A DNA stretch of 64,000 bases, taken from NCBI RefSeq assembly GCF_001696605.3, contig NZ_CP031716.1, positions 2,046,001 through 2,110,000 of the forward strand, read 5' to 3'. The DNA comes from Acinetobacter wuhouensis (GTDB lineage: Bacteria; Pseudomonadota; Gammaproteobacteria; Pseudomonadales; Moraxellaceae). Position numbers and translations under genes: made by a program. Below the pieces are notes generated by a model that worked only from the letters and a program-made list of their open reading frames with translations, was not told the DNA's origin and made no database searches. Below, one piece after another: positions 35,175 to 45,117 of this stretch; the stretch's first letter is position 1, and each line of letters starts with the position of its first letter.

Positions 35175-35558
35175 ATGTCTATCCATCCCAATCCTAAAAT
35201 CAATGGTTTAAATGTCTTAGGTGAGCCTTTGGCAAGTTGTTGCTTCTCACCTATTACGGGTTATTTTCGTAACGGATTTTGTCATACAGCACCTTCTGAC
35301 ATCGGACAACATACGGTTTGTGTCGAATTAACTTCTGAATTTTTGAGTTTTTCCCAAAGAATGGGTAATGATTTAATTACACCCTTACCAGAACATGGCT
35401 TTCCAGGCTTACAACCAGGCGACTTTTGGTGTCTATGCGTGACCCGTTGGGTTGAAGCTTATCAGCATGATATGGCGCCACGTGTAAAATTACAGGCGTG
35501 TCATCAAGCAGTTCTGTCTTACGTTCCTTTAGATTTGTTAATGGAATATGCTGTTTAA
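35175..35558 (+). CDS. DUF2237 family protein
   Basis: The protein has 127 aa (ATG 35169 would add two residues). The pattern NVLGEPLASCCFSPITGYFRNGFC ... HTVCVELTSEFLSFS ... NDLITPLPEHGFPGLQPGDFWCLCV and WVEAY matches DUF2237, a small family of unknown function with conserved Cys and Trp. Its TAA overlaps the Maf start (TAATG). Confidence 0.85.
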   Translation: MSIHPNPKINGLNVLGEPLASCCFSPITGYFRNGFCHTAPSDIGQHTVCVELTSEFLSFSQRMGNDLITPLPEHGFPGLQPGDFWCLCVTRWVEAYQHDMAPRVKLQACHQAVLSYVPLDLLMEYAV

Positions 35559-36166
35559 TGACTCATTCTGAAAATAAAAATGCTGAGATCATTTTGGCTT
35601 CATCAAGCCAAACTCGTAAAGATTTAATGAATCGTCTAGGTTTAACTTATCACTGTATTTCACCTGATATTGATGAAACTCCGCATGGTGAAACTCATGC
35701 CGATGATTTGGCAAAGCGTTTGGCTTTTGAGAAAGCGCAAGTCATAGCAAAAGACTATCCCAATGCCATTGTGATTGGTTCAGATCAAGTGGCTTGGCGT
35801 GAACATTCTCCGCAGGATTTTATTGGCAAACCTTTAACTGTAGAAAAAGCAATTCGACAGTTGCAAGCCAATTCAGGTCAGAATGTTTATTTTAGTACCG
35901 CACTCAGTGTGCAACATCTAGCTTCTGGTTTTGAACACACCTTGGTTGAGCATTATCATGTGAAATTTCGAGAATTAACACTGGATGAAATTCAGCGTTA
36001 TATTGAAATGGATCAACCATTACATTGCGCAGGTAGTTTTAAATGTGAAAGTTTGGGAATTTCATTATTTGAACAAATGATTGGTCAGGATCAAACTACA
36101 CTGATGGGTATGCCCATGATTCAGTTGTGTGGGGTTTTAAGAAAATTGGGGATCATGCTCCCTTGA
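35558..36166 (+). CDS. Maf-type nucleotide pyrophosphatase
   Basis: The protein has 202 aa from ATG 35558, coupled to the previous gene. Signature: IILASSSQTRKDLMNRLG (S-S-x2-R), GSDQVAW, GKPLTVEKAI, GSFKCESLGI. It hydrolyses modified nucleoside triphosphates. The sequence around the active site resembles the YceF subgroup (7-methyl-GTP preference) more than YhdE, but I cannot settle that without an alignment. Confidence 0.87.
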   Translation: MTHSENKNAEIILASSSQTRKDLMNRLGLTYHCISPDIDETPHGETHADDLAKRLAFEKAQVIAKDYPNAIVIGSDQVAWREHSPQDFIGKPLTVEKAIRQLQANSGQNVYFSTALSVQHLASGFEHTLVEHYHVKFRELTLDEIQRYIEMDQPLHCAGSFKCESLGISLFEQMIGQDQTTLMGMPMIQLCGVLRKLGIMLP

Positions 36167-36216
36167 ATATTCATAATTTCTTTCTTATAGTAGATAAAAA
36201 TACTTAAATATATTCT

Positions 36217-36729
36217 ATGAAAAAAATACTTTTGGTTTTAAACATATTTATTTTATGTAATTCTATTTTTTTAAACACAAGTTTCGCTAAAAATGATTTT
36301 TTAGTTCAAGAAAAAAATAAGTTAGAAACTAAAAATCTACTGGATGATTGGGTTGATTTCAAATTAAACTACTATCAAACCAATAAAGAAATTGAGCTTA
36401 AAACTCATGATTCTGAAAGCGACATAGTAAATATGAGTGATAATGAATATGCTGAAAATTTAAGAAAAAGTTTAATATTAGCATTCCAAATTAAAAAAGC
36501 ACATTTAGAATCTTTAAAGCCAAAGACTATTGAAATGAAAAATCTTATTCGGCATCTATTACAAGAAGATCAAATTACAACTGAATTAATGTTCGATAGA
36601 AAATATGACAATAAAGTAAATGAAAAAGAACAAAAACAGGAACTATTAGAAAAGATGAATGAGCAGAATAAAAAGATGTCCGATGAAATAGAGCAGAGAG
36701 CTTTAGAGTATTTAAAAGACTTAAGATAA
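36217..36729 (+). CDS. secreted hypothetical protein
   Basis: A 170-aa protein with a signal peptide (basic start, LLVLNIFILCNSIFLN core, cleavage near SFAKN). The mature part is almost all charged helix, probably coiled coil, rich in Lys and Glu. It is followed 31 bp on by the gene that Tn125 disrupts, so the two formed an operon. Very AT-rich, like recent accessory DNA. Function unknown. Confidence 0.6.
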   Translation: MKKILLVLNIFILCNSIFLNTSFAKNDFLVQEKNKLETKNLLDDWVDFKLNYYQTNKEIELKTHDSESDIVNMSDNEYAENLRKSLILAFQIKKAHLESLKPKTIEMKNLIRHLLQEDQITTELMFDRKYDNKVNEKEQKQELLEKMNEQNKKMSDEIEQRALEYLKDLR

Positions 36730-36760
36730 TAAAATATCAAGATAATTGGATAAAAATCAT

Positions 36761-37011
36761 ATGCAACAATATCATTTTAATTCTATAGTTATAATTGTTT
36801 TTTCAATCGTATTCTTTATGTCAATTCCAATTCTTTTAAAGGATAATCACAGAACAAAACTAGATATAAAGAGTTATTCCAAAACTATCTTTAGAGACAT
36901 TCCCCTGCTTTTTGACACCCAATTAGAAAAGAAAAACCATGAATTAACATATATTAAAGTTAAGAAAACTGATATGAGTTTGGAACAATATAAATTAGTC
37001 GAACAACGTTT
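36761..37011 (+). pseudogene. 5' part of a small membrane-protein gene split by Tn125
   Basis: From ATG 36761 (a TTG at 36746 is in frame) the frame encodes a membrane helix near the N-terminus (SIVIIVFSIVFFMSIPILL) and about 80 residues in all before the transposon. Joining base 37008 to 47111 (one TTT kept) continues the frame into 47111-47318, giving an intact protein of about 152 aa. No family recognised. The intact product must have been a membrane-anchored protein. Confidence 0.7.
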
Positions 37012-38098
37012 GGCGAATTCAAACATGAGGTGCGACAGTTTCAAAAGCCATATGATAATCAACAAGCTGAGCAAATTTCTCTAATGGTGTAAGCCAATCT
37101 AACGCCTTTCTAGGACGAGTATTCAGTGACATGGCAACTTGATTTAAATAATGCTGATCTGCCTGATTTAAATCAATCCCTTTAGGTAAATATTGCCTAA
37201 TTAAACCATTCATATTTTCGCATGTGCCTTTTTGCCAGGGTGAATGTGGGTCACAGAAATATACATCTATGCCTAAATCTTCTTCGAGTATTTTATGTTC
37301 TGACATCTCACGTCCACGGTCATAGGTCAACGTTTTACGCAGTTCTGCAGGTAAATATTTCAGAGCTTCAGTTAAAGCCTTGCGCACTGATTCTGCCTTT
37401 GCATCAGGTAATGTTGCCAAGATACAGAGCCGTGTATTTCGTTCAATAAGTGTTGCTATCGAACTTTTATTGTCTTTACCTTTAATTAAATCAGCTTCCC
37501 AATGACCCGGTATTTTTCTTTCTTGAACTTCGGCTGGGCGCTCATGAATAGTTTTAATATCCTGTAATATAGAATCTTTTTTAGGTTCACCGTTAGCTTT
37601 TCGCTTTTTATTTTCATGACGTAGACAGGATAATAAGTCTTTTTTCAACTCACCCTTGGGTAATGCTCGTATCGTTGAATAAATCGTTGTATGGCTTACA
37701 TTCATTGTTTGATCCAAATCAGGAAATGTCTTTAAACGCTTTGCTATTTGCTGAGGAGACCATAAACAACGGATCGCTTCAACAATAAATTTCCAGAGGA
37801 TTGAATCGATTTTGAGTTTTCTGTGACCACGTCTACGTCTAGCAAAAGTGTTATCAGAAGCATATTGAGCTTGATAAACGTCATTGATGCTATTTCTTTT
37901 AAGCTCACGATAGATCGTACTAGGATGTCTTTTAATGAGTTCAGCAAATTTTCTGGCTGAAAAGCCTTCTTTTCTTGACTCAAGCATTAATGCAGTACGA
38001 TCTTCAAAGTTAAGATGATGGTATGACAATTTTATATACTCCATAAACCCTTTAAATTAATTAGGTGGTTTATGTCGCACTTCAAGTTTTACTCTGCC
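37012..38098 (-). mobile_element. ISAba125, left copy
   Basis: A complete 1,087-bp element. The end repeats are imperfect: GGCGAATTCAAACATGAGGT at one end against GGCAGAGTAAAACTTGAAGT at the other, both running on into GCGACA. It differs from the right copy at 37658, 37844, 37847 and 37866. The outer end is flanked by the TTT duplication. Confidence 0.93.
37019..38044 (-). CDS. IS30-family transposase of ISAba125 (left)
   Basis: The protein has 341 aa. N-terminal HTH (SARKFAELIKRHPSTIYRELKR), then the DDE core: HWEADLIKG, LTYDRGREMSEHK and ENMNGLIRQYLPKG. Full-length with no frameshift, so probably active. It carries Gln in YQAQYAS, where the right copy has Arg. Confidence 0.95.
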   Translation of the reverse strand: MEYIKLSYHHLNFEDRTALMLESRKEGFSARKFAELIKRHPSTIYRELKRNSINDVYQAQYASDNTFARRRRGHRKLKIDSILWKFIVEAIRCLWSPQQIAKRLKTFPDLDQTMNVSHTTIYSTIRALPKGELKKDLLSCLRHENKKRKANGEPKKDSILQDIKTIHERPAEVQERKIPGHWEADLIKGKDNKSSIATLIERNTRLCILATLPDAKAESVRKALTEALKYLPAELRKTLTYDRGREMSEHKILEEDLGIDVYFCDPHSPWQKGTCENMNGLIRQYLPKGIDLNQADQHYLNQVAMSLNTRPRKALDWLTPLEKFAQLVDYHMAFETVAPHV

Positions 38099-38336
38099 CT
38101 CCATTGTTTTCAATTTATCGGATTTCTAAAAACATGAGATATATGTTTCAATAAAAGTTTTTAAGAACTTTATACACCAAATACCAATGCTTCACTTATG
38201 ATAAAGTGGATTAAAATTGCAGAAAATGGGTAAATCCATAAAAAATGTCAACATCTTCAAATATACAATTGTATTTCAATTTCCGTTGTTTATAGTTGGA
38301 ACATTTTTTTAAATCTCTACACTCAAGGTTAGATTT
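38099..38336. other. AT-rich Acinetobacter-like DNA inside Tn125
   Basis: Between the left ISAba125 and the acyltransferase fragment lie 238 bp without a gene. Base composition matches Acinetobacter, not the GC-rich interior. It is probably the upstream region of the acyltransferase gene picked up with it. Confidence 0.55.
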
Positions 38337-38587
38337 ATGTCTACTGCTCATAAAAAAGCATCCTTATTGCAAAAAGTCAGTAAAGGACTCACAGTTGGTT
38401 CAGTCATTACAGGAAGCACGTTTTTACATGGTCCCCCTGTTTTGGCACTCGGTTTTACCAAGCTGTTTAAAAAATCAAAAAAAGTAGACGAAACCAATAT
38501 TCAATTGGCCAATAGCTGGATTGGTGTAAACAACCACCTGATTGAAAAGGTGCTGCCAAACCTAAAGTGGGATATGGGTATAGGAAG
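38337..38587 (+). pseudogene. 5' fragment of an acyltransferase gene, truncated by ISCR27
   Basis: About 80 residues starting MSTAHKKASLLQKVSKGL, with the TFLHGPPVLALGFTKLF segment and ending IEKVLPNLKWD. The start resembles Acinetobacter acyltransferases of the 1-acyl-glycerol-3-phosphate type, cut off before the HX4D motif. After about 38,575 the frame runs into GC-rich ISCR27 DNA. It marks an ISCR27 insertion into an Acinetobacter gene before Tn125 formed. Confidence 0.65.
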
Positions 38588-40470
38588 TTCAACCGCCCTT
38601 TTTGGCGAGTCTGGCGGGTAGGAAGCGGCCGCGCAAGCGCCGCTTTGGGCACAGATCGGGCACAGATCGGGGGTTCATGCGTGGGTTTTCGACATCGCGG
38701 GGCCACGCAGCGGCTCAGTGCGTAGCCATTTCTCACCGAATCCCGGCACAGGGCCGAGCGCAGCCCTGCGGGGTCGTGGCCGCATCGGATCGGACTCTGG
38801 CTTGGCTGCCGGCTGTGTGGCCGGCGCCTCATCACGCGGCGGGCGGCGGGGCGCGCGCTGCGGGCCGGTAGTGCGCTTGCTCCAGCGCGCCGTGTTTCTC
38901 GAAGTGGGCGAGGATGGCGCGAATGGCCTTGGGGTCTTCGATGCTGGCGACGATCCGCACCGCGCCGCCGCAGTGGGCGCAGGTGGTGATGTCGATGGAA
39001 AAGACCCGCTTGAGCCGTTGCGCCCAGCTCATCGCACGGCGCTTCTGCTCGGGGCTGCGCGGCTCGTCGTGGGCGCTGACGTCCACTGGCGCCGCATCGC
39101 CCGCAGGCCGCCTGCCGCGCCCCGAGGGCGTCAGCTGCGCGCGCAGGTTTGCATTCGGGGCGAATACGCCGTGGAAGCGGGTGAGATGCGCGCGTGGCGG
39201 CGGGACCAGTGCCGCCAGCTTGGCGATGAAGTCCACCGCATCCCATTCGACATGCGTGGTGCCATTGCGCCACGGCGTCTTGAGCTGGTAACGCACCCTG
39301 CCCTGTGGCGAGATCGATAGCCGCTGCTCGCTGATCGCCGGGCGCGTGATGTAGCGGCACAGCTTTTCGAGCTTGTGGCTTTCGTGTGCTTCCGCGGCCA
39401 CGCCGGCATGCAGCGAGAAGCCGCCGACCTTGCCGGCGTCGCCCTCCAGCGGACCGGCGTCGCCAGGCAGCGTTTGCAGCGTGACGACCTTGCGGCCAGC
39501 GTCGCGACCGGTGGCGATGCGGTAGGTCATCGAACTCATCCGCAGCCCATCCATGCCGTCGTCGCTACCCGCGCTGTCGGACAGGAACACGGATTCGTCT
39601 TCGCCTTCGAGCCAGCCGCGGCGCGACAGGTGCCGGCACACGCGATGCGCGATGGTGTTGGCCAGTTCCGTCAGTTGCGCCGATGTGGGCGCACGGGTGC
39701 GGTGCAGGCGCGGCTTGCGCTGCGGACGCTCGGTGGTGTCCTCGTACACGCCGTCGAGCCACAGCATGTGGAAGTGGATGTTGAGATTCAGCGCGCTGCC
39801 GAAGCGCTGGATCAGGGTCACCACGCCGCATTGCGCCGTATCCCGCGGCACGCCGGCCTGATCGGCAAGCCAACCGGCGATCACACGATGCACGATGCCC
39901 AGCACCGGGCCGATCGCCTCAGGCTTGCTGGCGAACAGGAAGCGCAACGGGTACGGGAAACTCAGCACCCATTGCCGCACCGGCCGCGGGCCGAACACCT
40001 CGTCCACCAGATGCCGCGCCGACTCGGCCATGCGCCGTGCGCCGCAGCTCGGGCACAGCCCGCGCTTCTTGCAGGAATACGCCACCAGCCTCTCGGCACG
40101 ACAGTGCTCGCAGACCACGCGCAGGAAGCCGTGCTCGAGCACGCCGCAGCGCAGGTAGGTCTCGAACTCCTCGCGCACATACTCGGGCAGCGGGCGGTCT
40201 TCGGCCTCAAGACGCGCGATGAAGTCCGGGTAGTGCGCCTGCACTAGCGCGTACAGCAGCGTGCGCTCGGGCAGGTGGCGCGCGTAACGCGCAGCGGCGT
40301 GGGCGGCCGGCAGTGGCGCGCACACCTCGGCCTGCCGCCGGGGTGCGGTCAGGCGCGGCACGCAGCGCTCCGTTGCAGGGACGGCTGCTCAGGGTTGCGC
40401 CCGCGAGCACGCGTTCATATCGGCGTTTTCTGATCTTCGCGTCAGACATTGCCGCGGGGCGGGTAGGAAG
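38588..40470 (-). mobile_element. ISCR27-type IS91-family element
   Basis: The ends are approximate. On the left (transposase 3' side, oriIS side) the junction lies near GTTC at 38587-38590, followed by a CCGCC/GGCGG hairpin. On the right (5' side, terIS side) the element ends before the groEL terminator. IS91-type elements move by rolling circle and can carry along DNA beyond terIS, here groEL to dsbD. GGCGGGTAGGAAG occurs near both ends. Confidence 0.75.
38832..40361 (-). CDS. IS91-family transposase (ISCR27)
   Basis: The protein has 509 aa. The zinc-ribbon start is CEHCRAERLVAYSCKKRGLC and CPSCGARRM (residues ~82-108). The HUH metal motif is LNIHFHML (residue ~195), and the single-strand nicking Tyr region lies near KLCRYITRPAISEQRL (~335). 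A C-terminal DDE-like helical domain with CAHCGG follows. It nicks and transfers a single strand in rolling-circle transposition. Full length, so possibly active. Its base composition is GC-rich as for the neighbouring groEL region. Confidence 0.9.
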   Translation of the reverse strand: MPRLTAPRRQAEVCAPLPAAHAAARYARHLPERTLLYALVQAHYPDFIARLEAEDRPLPEYVREEFETYLRCGVLEHGFLRVVCEHCRAERLVAYSCKKRGLCPSCGARRMAESARHLVDEVFGPRPVRQWVLSFPYPLRFLFASKPEAIGPVLGIVHRVIAGWLADQAGVPRDTAQCGVVTLIQRFGSALNLNIHFHMLWLDGVYEDTTERPQRKPRLHRTRAPTSAQLTELANTIAHRVCRHLSRRGWLEGEDESVFLSDSAGSDDGMDGLRMSSMTYRIATGRDAGRKVVTLQTLPGDAGPLEGDAGKVGGFSLHAGVAAEAHESHKLEKLCRYITRPAISEQRLSISPQGRVRYQLKTPWRNGTTHVEWDAVDFIAKLAALVPPPRAHLTRFHGVFAPNANLRAQLTPSGRGRRPAGDAAPVDVSAHDEPRSPEQKRRAMSWAQRLKRVFSIDITTCAHCGGAVRIVASIEDPKAIRAILAHFEKHGALEQAHYRPAARAPPPAA

Positions 40471-40497
40471 TCTCCCGCCTCGGACGCCAGAACGCAC

Positions 40498-40522
40498 AAA
40501 GCCCGGCACGAGGCCGGGCTTT
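40498..40522 (-). terminator. groEL terminator
   Basis: AAAGCCCGGC-acgag-GCCGGGCTTT, 28 bp after the groEL stop. It came along with the GC-rich groESL segment. Confidence 0.8.
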
Positions 40523-40549
40523 GTGGTCTTGCTTGATGGATCGCGGGGC

Positions 40550-42196
<1,647 letters not shown>

Positions 42197-42245
42197 TTAC
42201 CTCGAAAAATTATTCGGATGAGAAATGTGTGGGAGCGACGCGCGA

Positions 42246-42536
42246 TCAGCCGAGGATCGCGAACAGGTCGTCTTCCTTCACCACCAGCAGCTCGACGCCG
42301 TCCAGCTTCACTTCGGTGCCGCTGTACTTGCCGAACAGCACCTTGTCGCCGACCTTGACCTGCGGCGCGCGGACCTGGCCGTTGTCCAGCACCTTGCCGG
42401 TGCCGACGGCGACGACTTCGCCCTTGATCGGCTTCTCGGTGGCCGAATCCGGGATCACGATCCCGCCGGCGGACAGCTTCTCTTCTTCCATGCGCTTGAT
42501 GACCACGCGGTCGTGCAGCGGCTTGATATTGGACAT
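42246..42536 (-). CDS. groES: co-chaperonin GroES (acquired copy)
   Basis: The protein has 96 aa from ATG 42536; upstream in-frame codons are not needed. [32 protein letters not shown] in outline covers the start and mobile loop, and [23 protein letters not shown] the end. It caps GroEL. Operon with groEL. Confidence 0.95.
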   Translation of the reverse strand: MSNIKPLHDRVVIKRMEEEKLSAGGIVIPDSATEKPIKGEVVAVGTGKVLDNGQVRAPQVKVGDKVLFGKYSGTEVKLDGVELLVVKEDDLFAILG

Positions 42537-42729
42537 GGCAACCTCGGTAAATGGTTGATTGACGTGGAAAAACCCGGCGATTTTAGCAGTCGCGCGAAGC
42601 GAGTGCCAAACCGCGGACAACAGAACCGGGCGAACCCGGCATGCCACCGAGATGGGGCGGGCCCGCCGACTTTCAAGGGCCGCACGCGGATGTCCGCCAG
42701 GCCCGCCGGATCGGGGCAGCCGCTACCCT

Positions 42730-43059
42730 ATGCCGGTGAGCGCCCTGATCTGCTTCTGCACCTGTCCCGACGCCGACAGCGCCGAGCGCATCGCCACCGC
42801 GCTGGTGGCCGAGCGCCTGGCCGCCTGCGTCAACCTCCTGCCCGGCCTGCGTTCGGTCTATCGCTGGCAACGCAAGGTCGAGGCCGCGGCCGAGGTCCTG
42901 CTGCTGGTCAAGACCAGTGCCGAGGCCTACCCCGCCCTGCAGGAACGCCTGCGCCAACTGCATCCCTACGAACTCCCGGAGCTGCTCGCGGTCGAAGCCG
43001 CGTCCGGCCTGCCCGAATACCTGCAATGGCTGGCCGCCGAGAGCCGACCGGTAAACTGA
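42730..43059 (+). CDS. cutA: CutA1 divalent-cation tolerance protein
   Basis: The protein has 109 aa from ATG 42730; the longer frame runs into the groES promoter region. ICFCTCPDADSAERIATALVAERLAACVNLLPGLRSVYRW in outline and HPYELPELLAVEA are the CutA pattern. CutA forms trimers linked to metal tolerance. It is sometimes named dct in Tn125 maps. It is divergent from groES and 5 bp upstream of the dsbD-like frame, an order found in Xanthomonas-like chromosomes. Confidence 0.9.
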   Translation: MPVSALICFCTCPDADSAERIATALVAERLAACVNLLPGLRSVYRWQRKVEAAAEVLLLVKTSAEAYPALQERLRQLHPYELPELLAVEAASGLPEYLQWLAAESRPVN

Positions 43060-43063
43060 GCCA

Positions 43064-44095
43064 ATGACCGCATCCACGATCCGCCTGCGCCGCTGGCTGG
43101 CCGGGCTCGCCCTGCTGCTTGCGCTGCCCGCGACCTCGGCCGTCGCCCAGGACTTCGAACTGCCGCCGGTCGACGAGGTCTTCGTCCTGTCCGCGCAGGC
43201 CACCGCGCCGGACCGCATCGAGGTGCGCTGGCGGATCGCCGACGGCTATTACCTGTACCGGCACCGCACCTCGGTCAAGGCCGATGCCGCCTTCACCGGC
43301 GCGACCATGGCGCTGCCGAAGGGCAAGGCCTACCGCGACGAATTCTTCGGCGACGTCGAAACCTACCGCAAGGAATTGCTCGGCACCCTCACCGGCACGC
43401 CCGCGGCCGGCGCGAGCGCGACCACCCTGACCGTGAAGTACCAGGGCTGCGCCGATGCCGGCGTGTGCTACCCGCCGCAGACCCGCACCCTGAAGGTCGC
43501 GTTGCCGGGCGAAGCGGGCGCTGGCGGCTTCGGCTGTAAGGCGCGCGGGCTGCATGATTATGTCGTCAAGAACGGCTCTGCCGATCATCCCAACGCCGAG
43601 GTGAAATTCGCACTGGGTGATGTGGTCAACACCATGATCGGCTGCACTAATGGTGAAACGATCATGCTGTGCCACGACACCTCGCTGCCGCGCCCCTATT
43701 CTCTCGGCTTTCGGGTGCAAGGCACCGAGGGGCTGTGGATGGACGTCAACAAGTCGATCTATCTGGAGGGCAAGAGCCCACAGCCGCACCGCTGGGAGCC
43801 TGCCGAGGGCTGGTTTGCGAAATACGATCACCCGCTATGGAAACGCTACGCCGATCTGGCGGCAGGGGCCGGGCATGGCGGGATGGACTGGTTCGTGATC
43901 CACGCTTTTGTCGAGGCGCTGAAGGCCAAGGCCCCGATGCCAATCGACATTTACGACGCGCTGGCCTGGAGCGCGATCACGCCTCTGTCGGAACAATCGA
44001 TTGCTGAGGGCAATCGCACGTTAGATTTTCCCGACTTCACCCGAGGGCAGTGGCGCACCCGCAAGCCGATCTTTGCGCTGAACGACGCCTATTGA
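43064..44095 (+). CDS. chimeric ORF: DsbD N-domain fused to GH109-type C-terminus
   Basis: The protein has 343 aa. Residues 1-155 carry a signal peptide (WLAGLALLLALPATSAVAQ) and the DsbD alpha domain, with DGYYLYRHRTSVKAD and YQGCADAGVCYPPQT (the reactive Cys pair). From about residue 156 (base ~43529) the sequence changes to the C-terminal half of a Gfo/Idh/MocA-type GH109 protein ending KPIFALNDAY. Tn125 maps call this region tat. The fusion is in frame but is an accident of DNA joining: no DsbD membrane part and no Rossmann domain remain. Function is unlikely. Confidence 0.8.
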   Translation: MTASTIRLRRWLAGLALLLALPATSAVAQDFELPPVDEVFVLSAQATAPDRIEVRWRIADGYYLYRHRTSVKADAAFTGATMALPKGKAYRDEFFGDVETYRKELLGTLTGTPAAGASATTLTVKYQGCADAGVCYPPQTRTLKVALPGEAGAGGFGCKARGLHDYVVKNGSADHPNAEVKFALGDVVNTMIGCTNGETIMLCHDTSLPRPYSLGFRVQGTEGLWMDVNKSIYLEGKSPQPHRWEPAEGWFAKYDHPLWKRYADLAAGAGHGGMDWFVIHAFVEALKAKAPMPIDIYDALAWSAITPLSEQSIAEGNRTLDFPDFTRGQWRTRKPIFALNDAY

Positions 44096-44105
44096 TCGAC
44101 GCGAT

Positions 44106-44744
44106 TTAGGCCAAGCGCACCGCAAAGGCGAAATTGGTAATCTTGTCGGTATCCTTGACGCCCGGCGCGCTTTCGACGCCGCTGGAGGTATCGACCAGCG
44201 GCGCTCCGGTGCGCGCAATCGCCTCGGCAACATTCGTCGGATTTAGCCCGCCTGCCAGCCCCCACGGCAAGGCACCGCGATATCCGGCCAGCAGCGACCA
44301 GTCGAACGCCAACCCCATGCCGCCGGGCAGCGCGCCTTTGGGGGTCTTGGCGTCGAACAAGATCAAGTCCGCCGCCCCGGCATAGGCTGCGGCGCGTGCG
44401 ACATCGCTGGCGCTGGCGACGGGCAGCGCCTTCCACACCGGCTTGCCAAACCGCGCGCGCAACTGGGCCACGCGTTCGGGCGATTCCGAACCGTGCAGCT
44501 GCAGCGCGTTCAGCTTGGCTGCCACCAGTGCGTCGGCGATGACAGCATCATCCGCATCGACGAACAAACCGACCATGGCGATCTGGCCAGCTGCGCGCGA
44601 TGTCAAAGCGCCCGCGACATTCGACGTAACCGCACGGGGCGACGCTGGATAGAACACCAACCCGGCATAGTCCGCCCGCGCCGCGATGGTCGCATCGAGC
44701 GCCTCGGGTGTGCTGATCCCGCAAATCTTGATTTTCGCGGGCAT
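44106..44744 (-). CDS. trpF: phosphoribosylanthranilate isomerase
   Basis: The protein has 212 aa. KICGISTPEALDATIAARADYAGLVF start, LNALQLHGSESPERVAQLR, and LAGGLNPTNVAEAI then VDTSSGVESAPGVKD, the TrpF phosphate-binding and catalytic segments. It isomerises phosphoribosylanthranilate in tryptophan synthesis. It lies 4 bp downstream of bleMBL, so it is read from the same promoter. Full-length and apparently functional, a passenger from the original source. Confidence 0.92.
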   Translation of the reverse strand: MPAKIKICGISTPEALDATIAARADYAGLVFYPASPRAVTSNVAGALTSRAAGQIAMVGLFVDADDAVIADALVAAKLNALQLHGSESPERVAQLRARFGKPVWKALPVASASDVARAAAYAGAADLILFDAKTPKGALPGGMGLAFDWSLLAGYRGALPWGLAGGLNPTNVAEAIARTGAPLVDTSSGVESAPGVKDTDKITNFAFAVRLA

Positions 44745-44748
44745 GCGG

Positions 44749-45114
44749 TCAGTCGGGGTTCTGGATCAGCCGCACCAGCGTGCAGTCGGGATCGATCAGG
44801 TAGCCGATCCTCAGGCCGCTCGCCTCCAGTTGCGGAGCTTTGAAGCGCGGCCAGCCGGTGCTTTTTTCCTCGGCTCCCGCCGCGTTCACCAATGCCACCA
44901 TGGCATCGAGATCATCCAACCGCAGGCAACAGCCGAACGAGCTCGTAGCTGGGTCGAGGTCAGGATAGGGGAAGAATTCGAGCTGCAAACCGCCGCGCTG
45001 CAGGATCATCCAGCCGCGATCCTTCCAACTCGTCGCAAAGCCCAGCTTCGCATAAAACGCCTCTGTCACATCGAAATCGCGCGATGGCAGATTGGGGGTG
45101 ACGTGGTCAGCCAT
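44749..45114 (-). CDS. ble: bleomycin resistance protein BleMBL
   Basis: The protein has 121 aa of the glyoxalase/bleomycin-binding fold: HVTPNLPSRDFDVTEAFYAKLGF, LQLEFFPYPDLDP, and LRIGYLIDPDCTLVRLIQNP. It binds and sequesters bleomycin-like drugs as a dimer. It starts 3 bp after the blaNDM stop and is co-expressed with it. Confidence 0.95.
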   Translation of the reverse strand: MADHVTPNLPSRDFDVTEAFYAKLGFATSWKDRGWMILQRGGLQLEFFPYPDLDPATSSFGCCLRLDDLDAMVALVNAAGAEEKSTGWPRFKAPQLEASGLRIGYLIDPDCTLVRLIQNPD

Positions 45115-45117
45115 GGC

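Noticed and set aside
38467-40247. Long Arg/Ala-rich frames on both strands across ISCR27
   Set aside because: They overlap the clear IS91-family transposase gene in other frames and are GC-rich shadows.
42559-43059. Long form of CutA starting at 42559
   Set aside because: The extra 57 residues run through the groES promoter region and match nothing; ATG 42730 gives a normal CutA.
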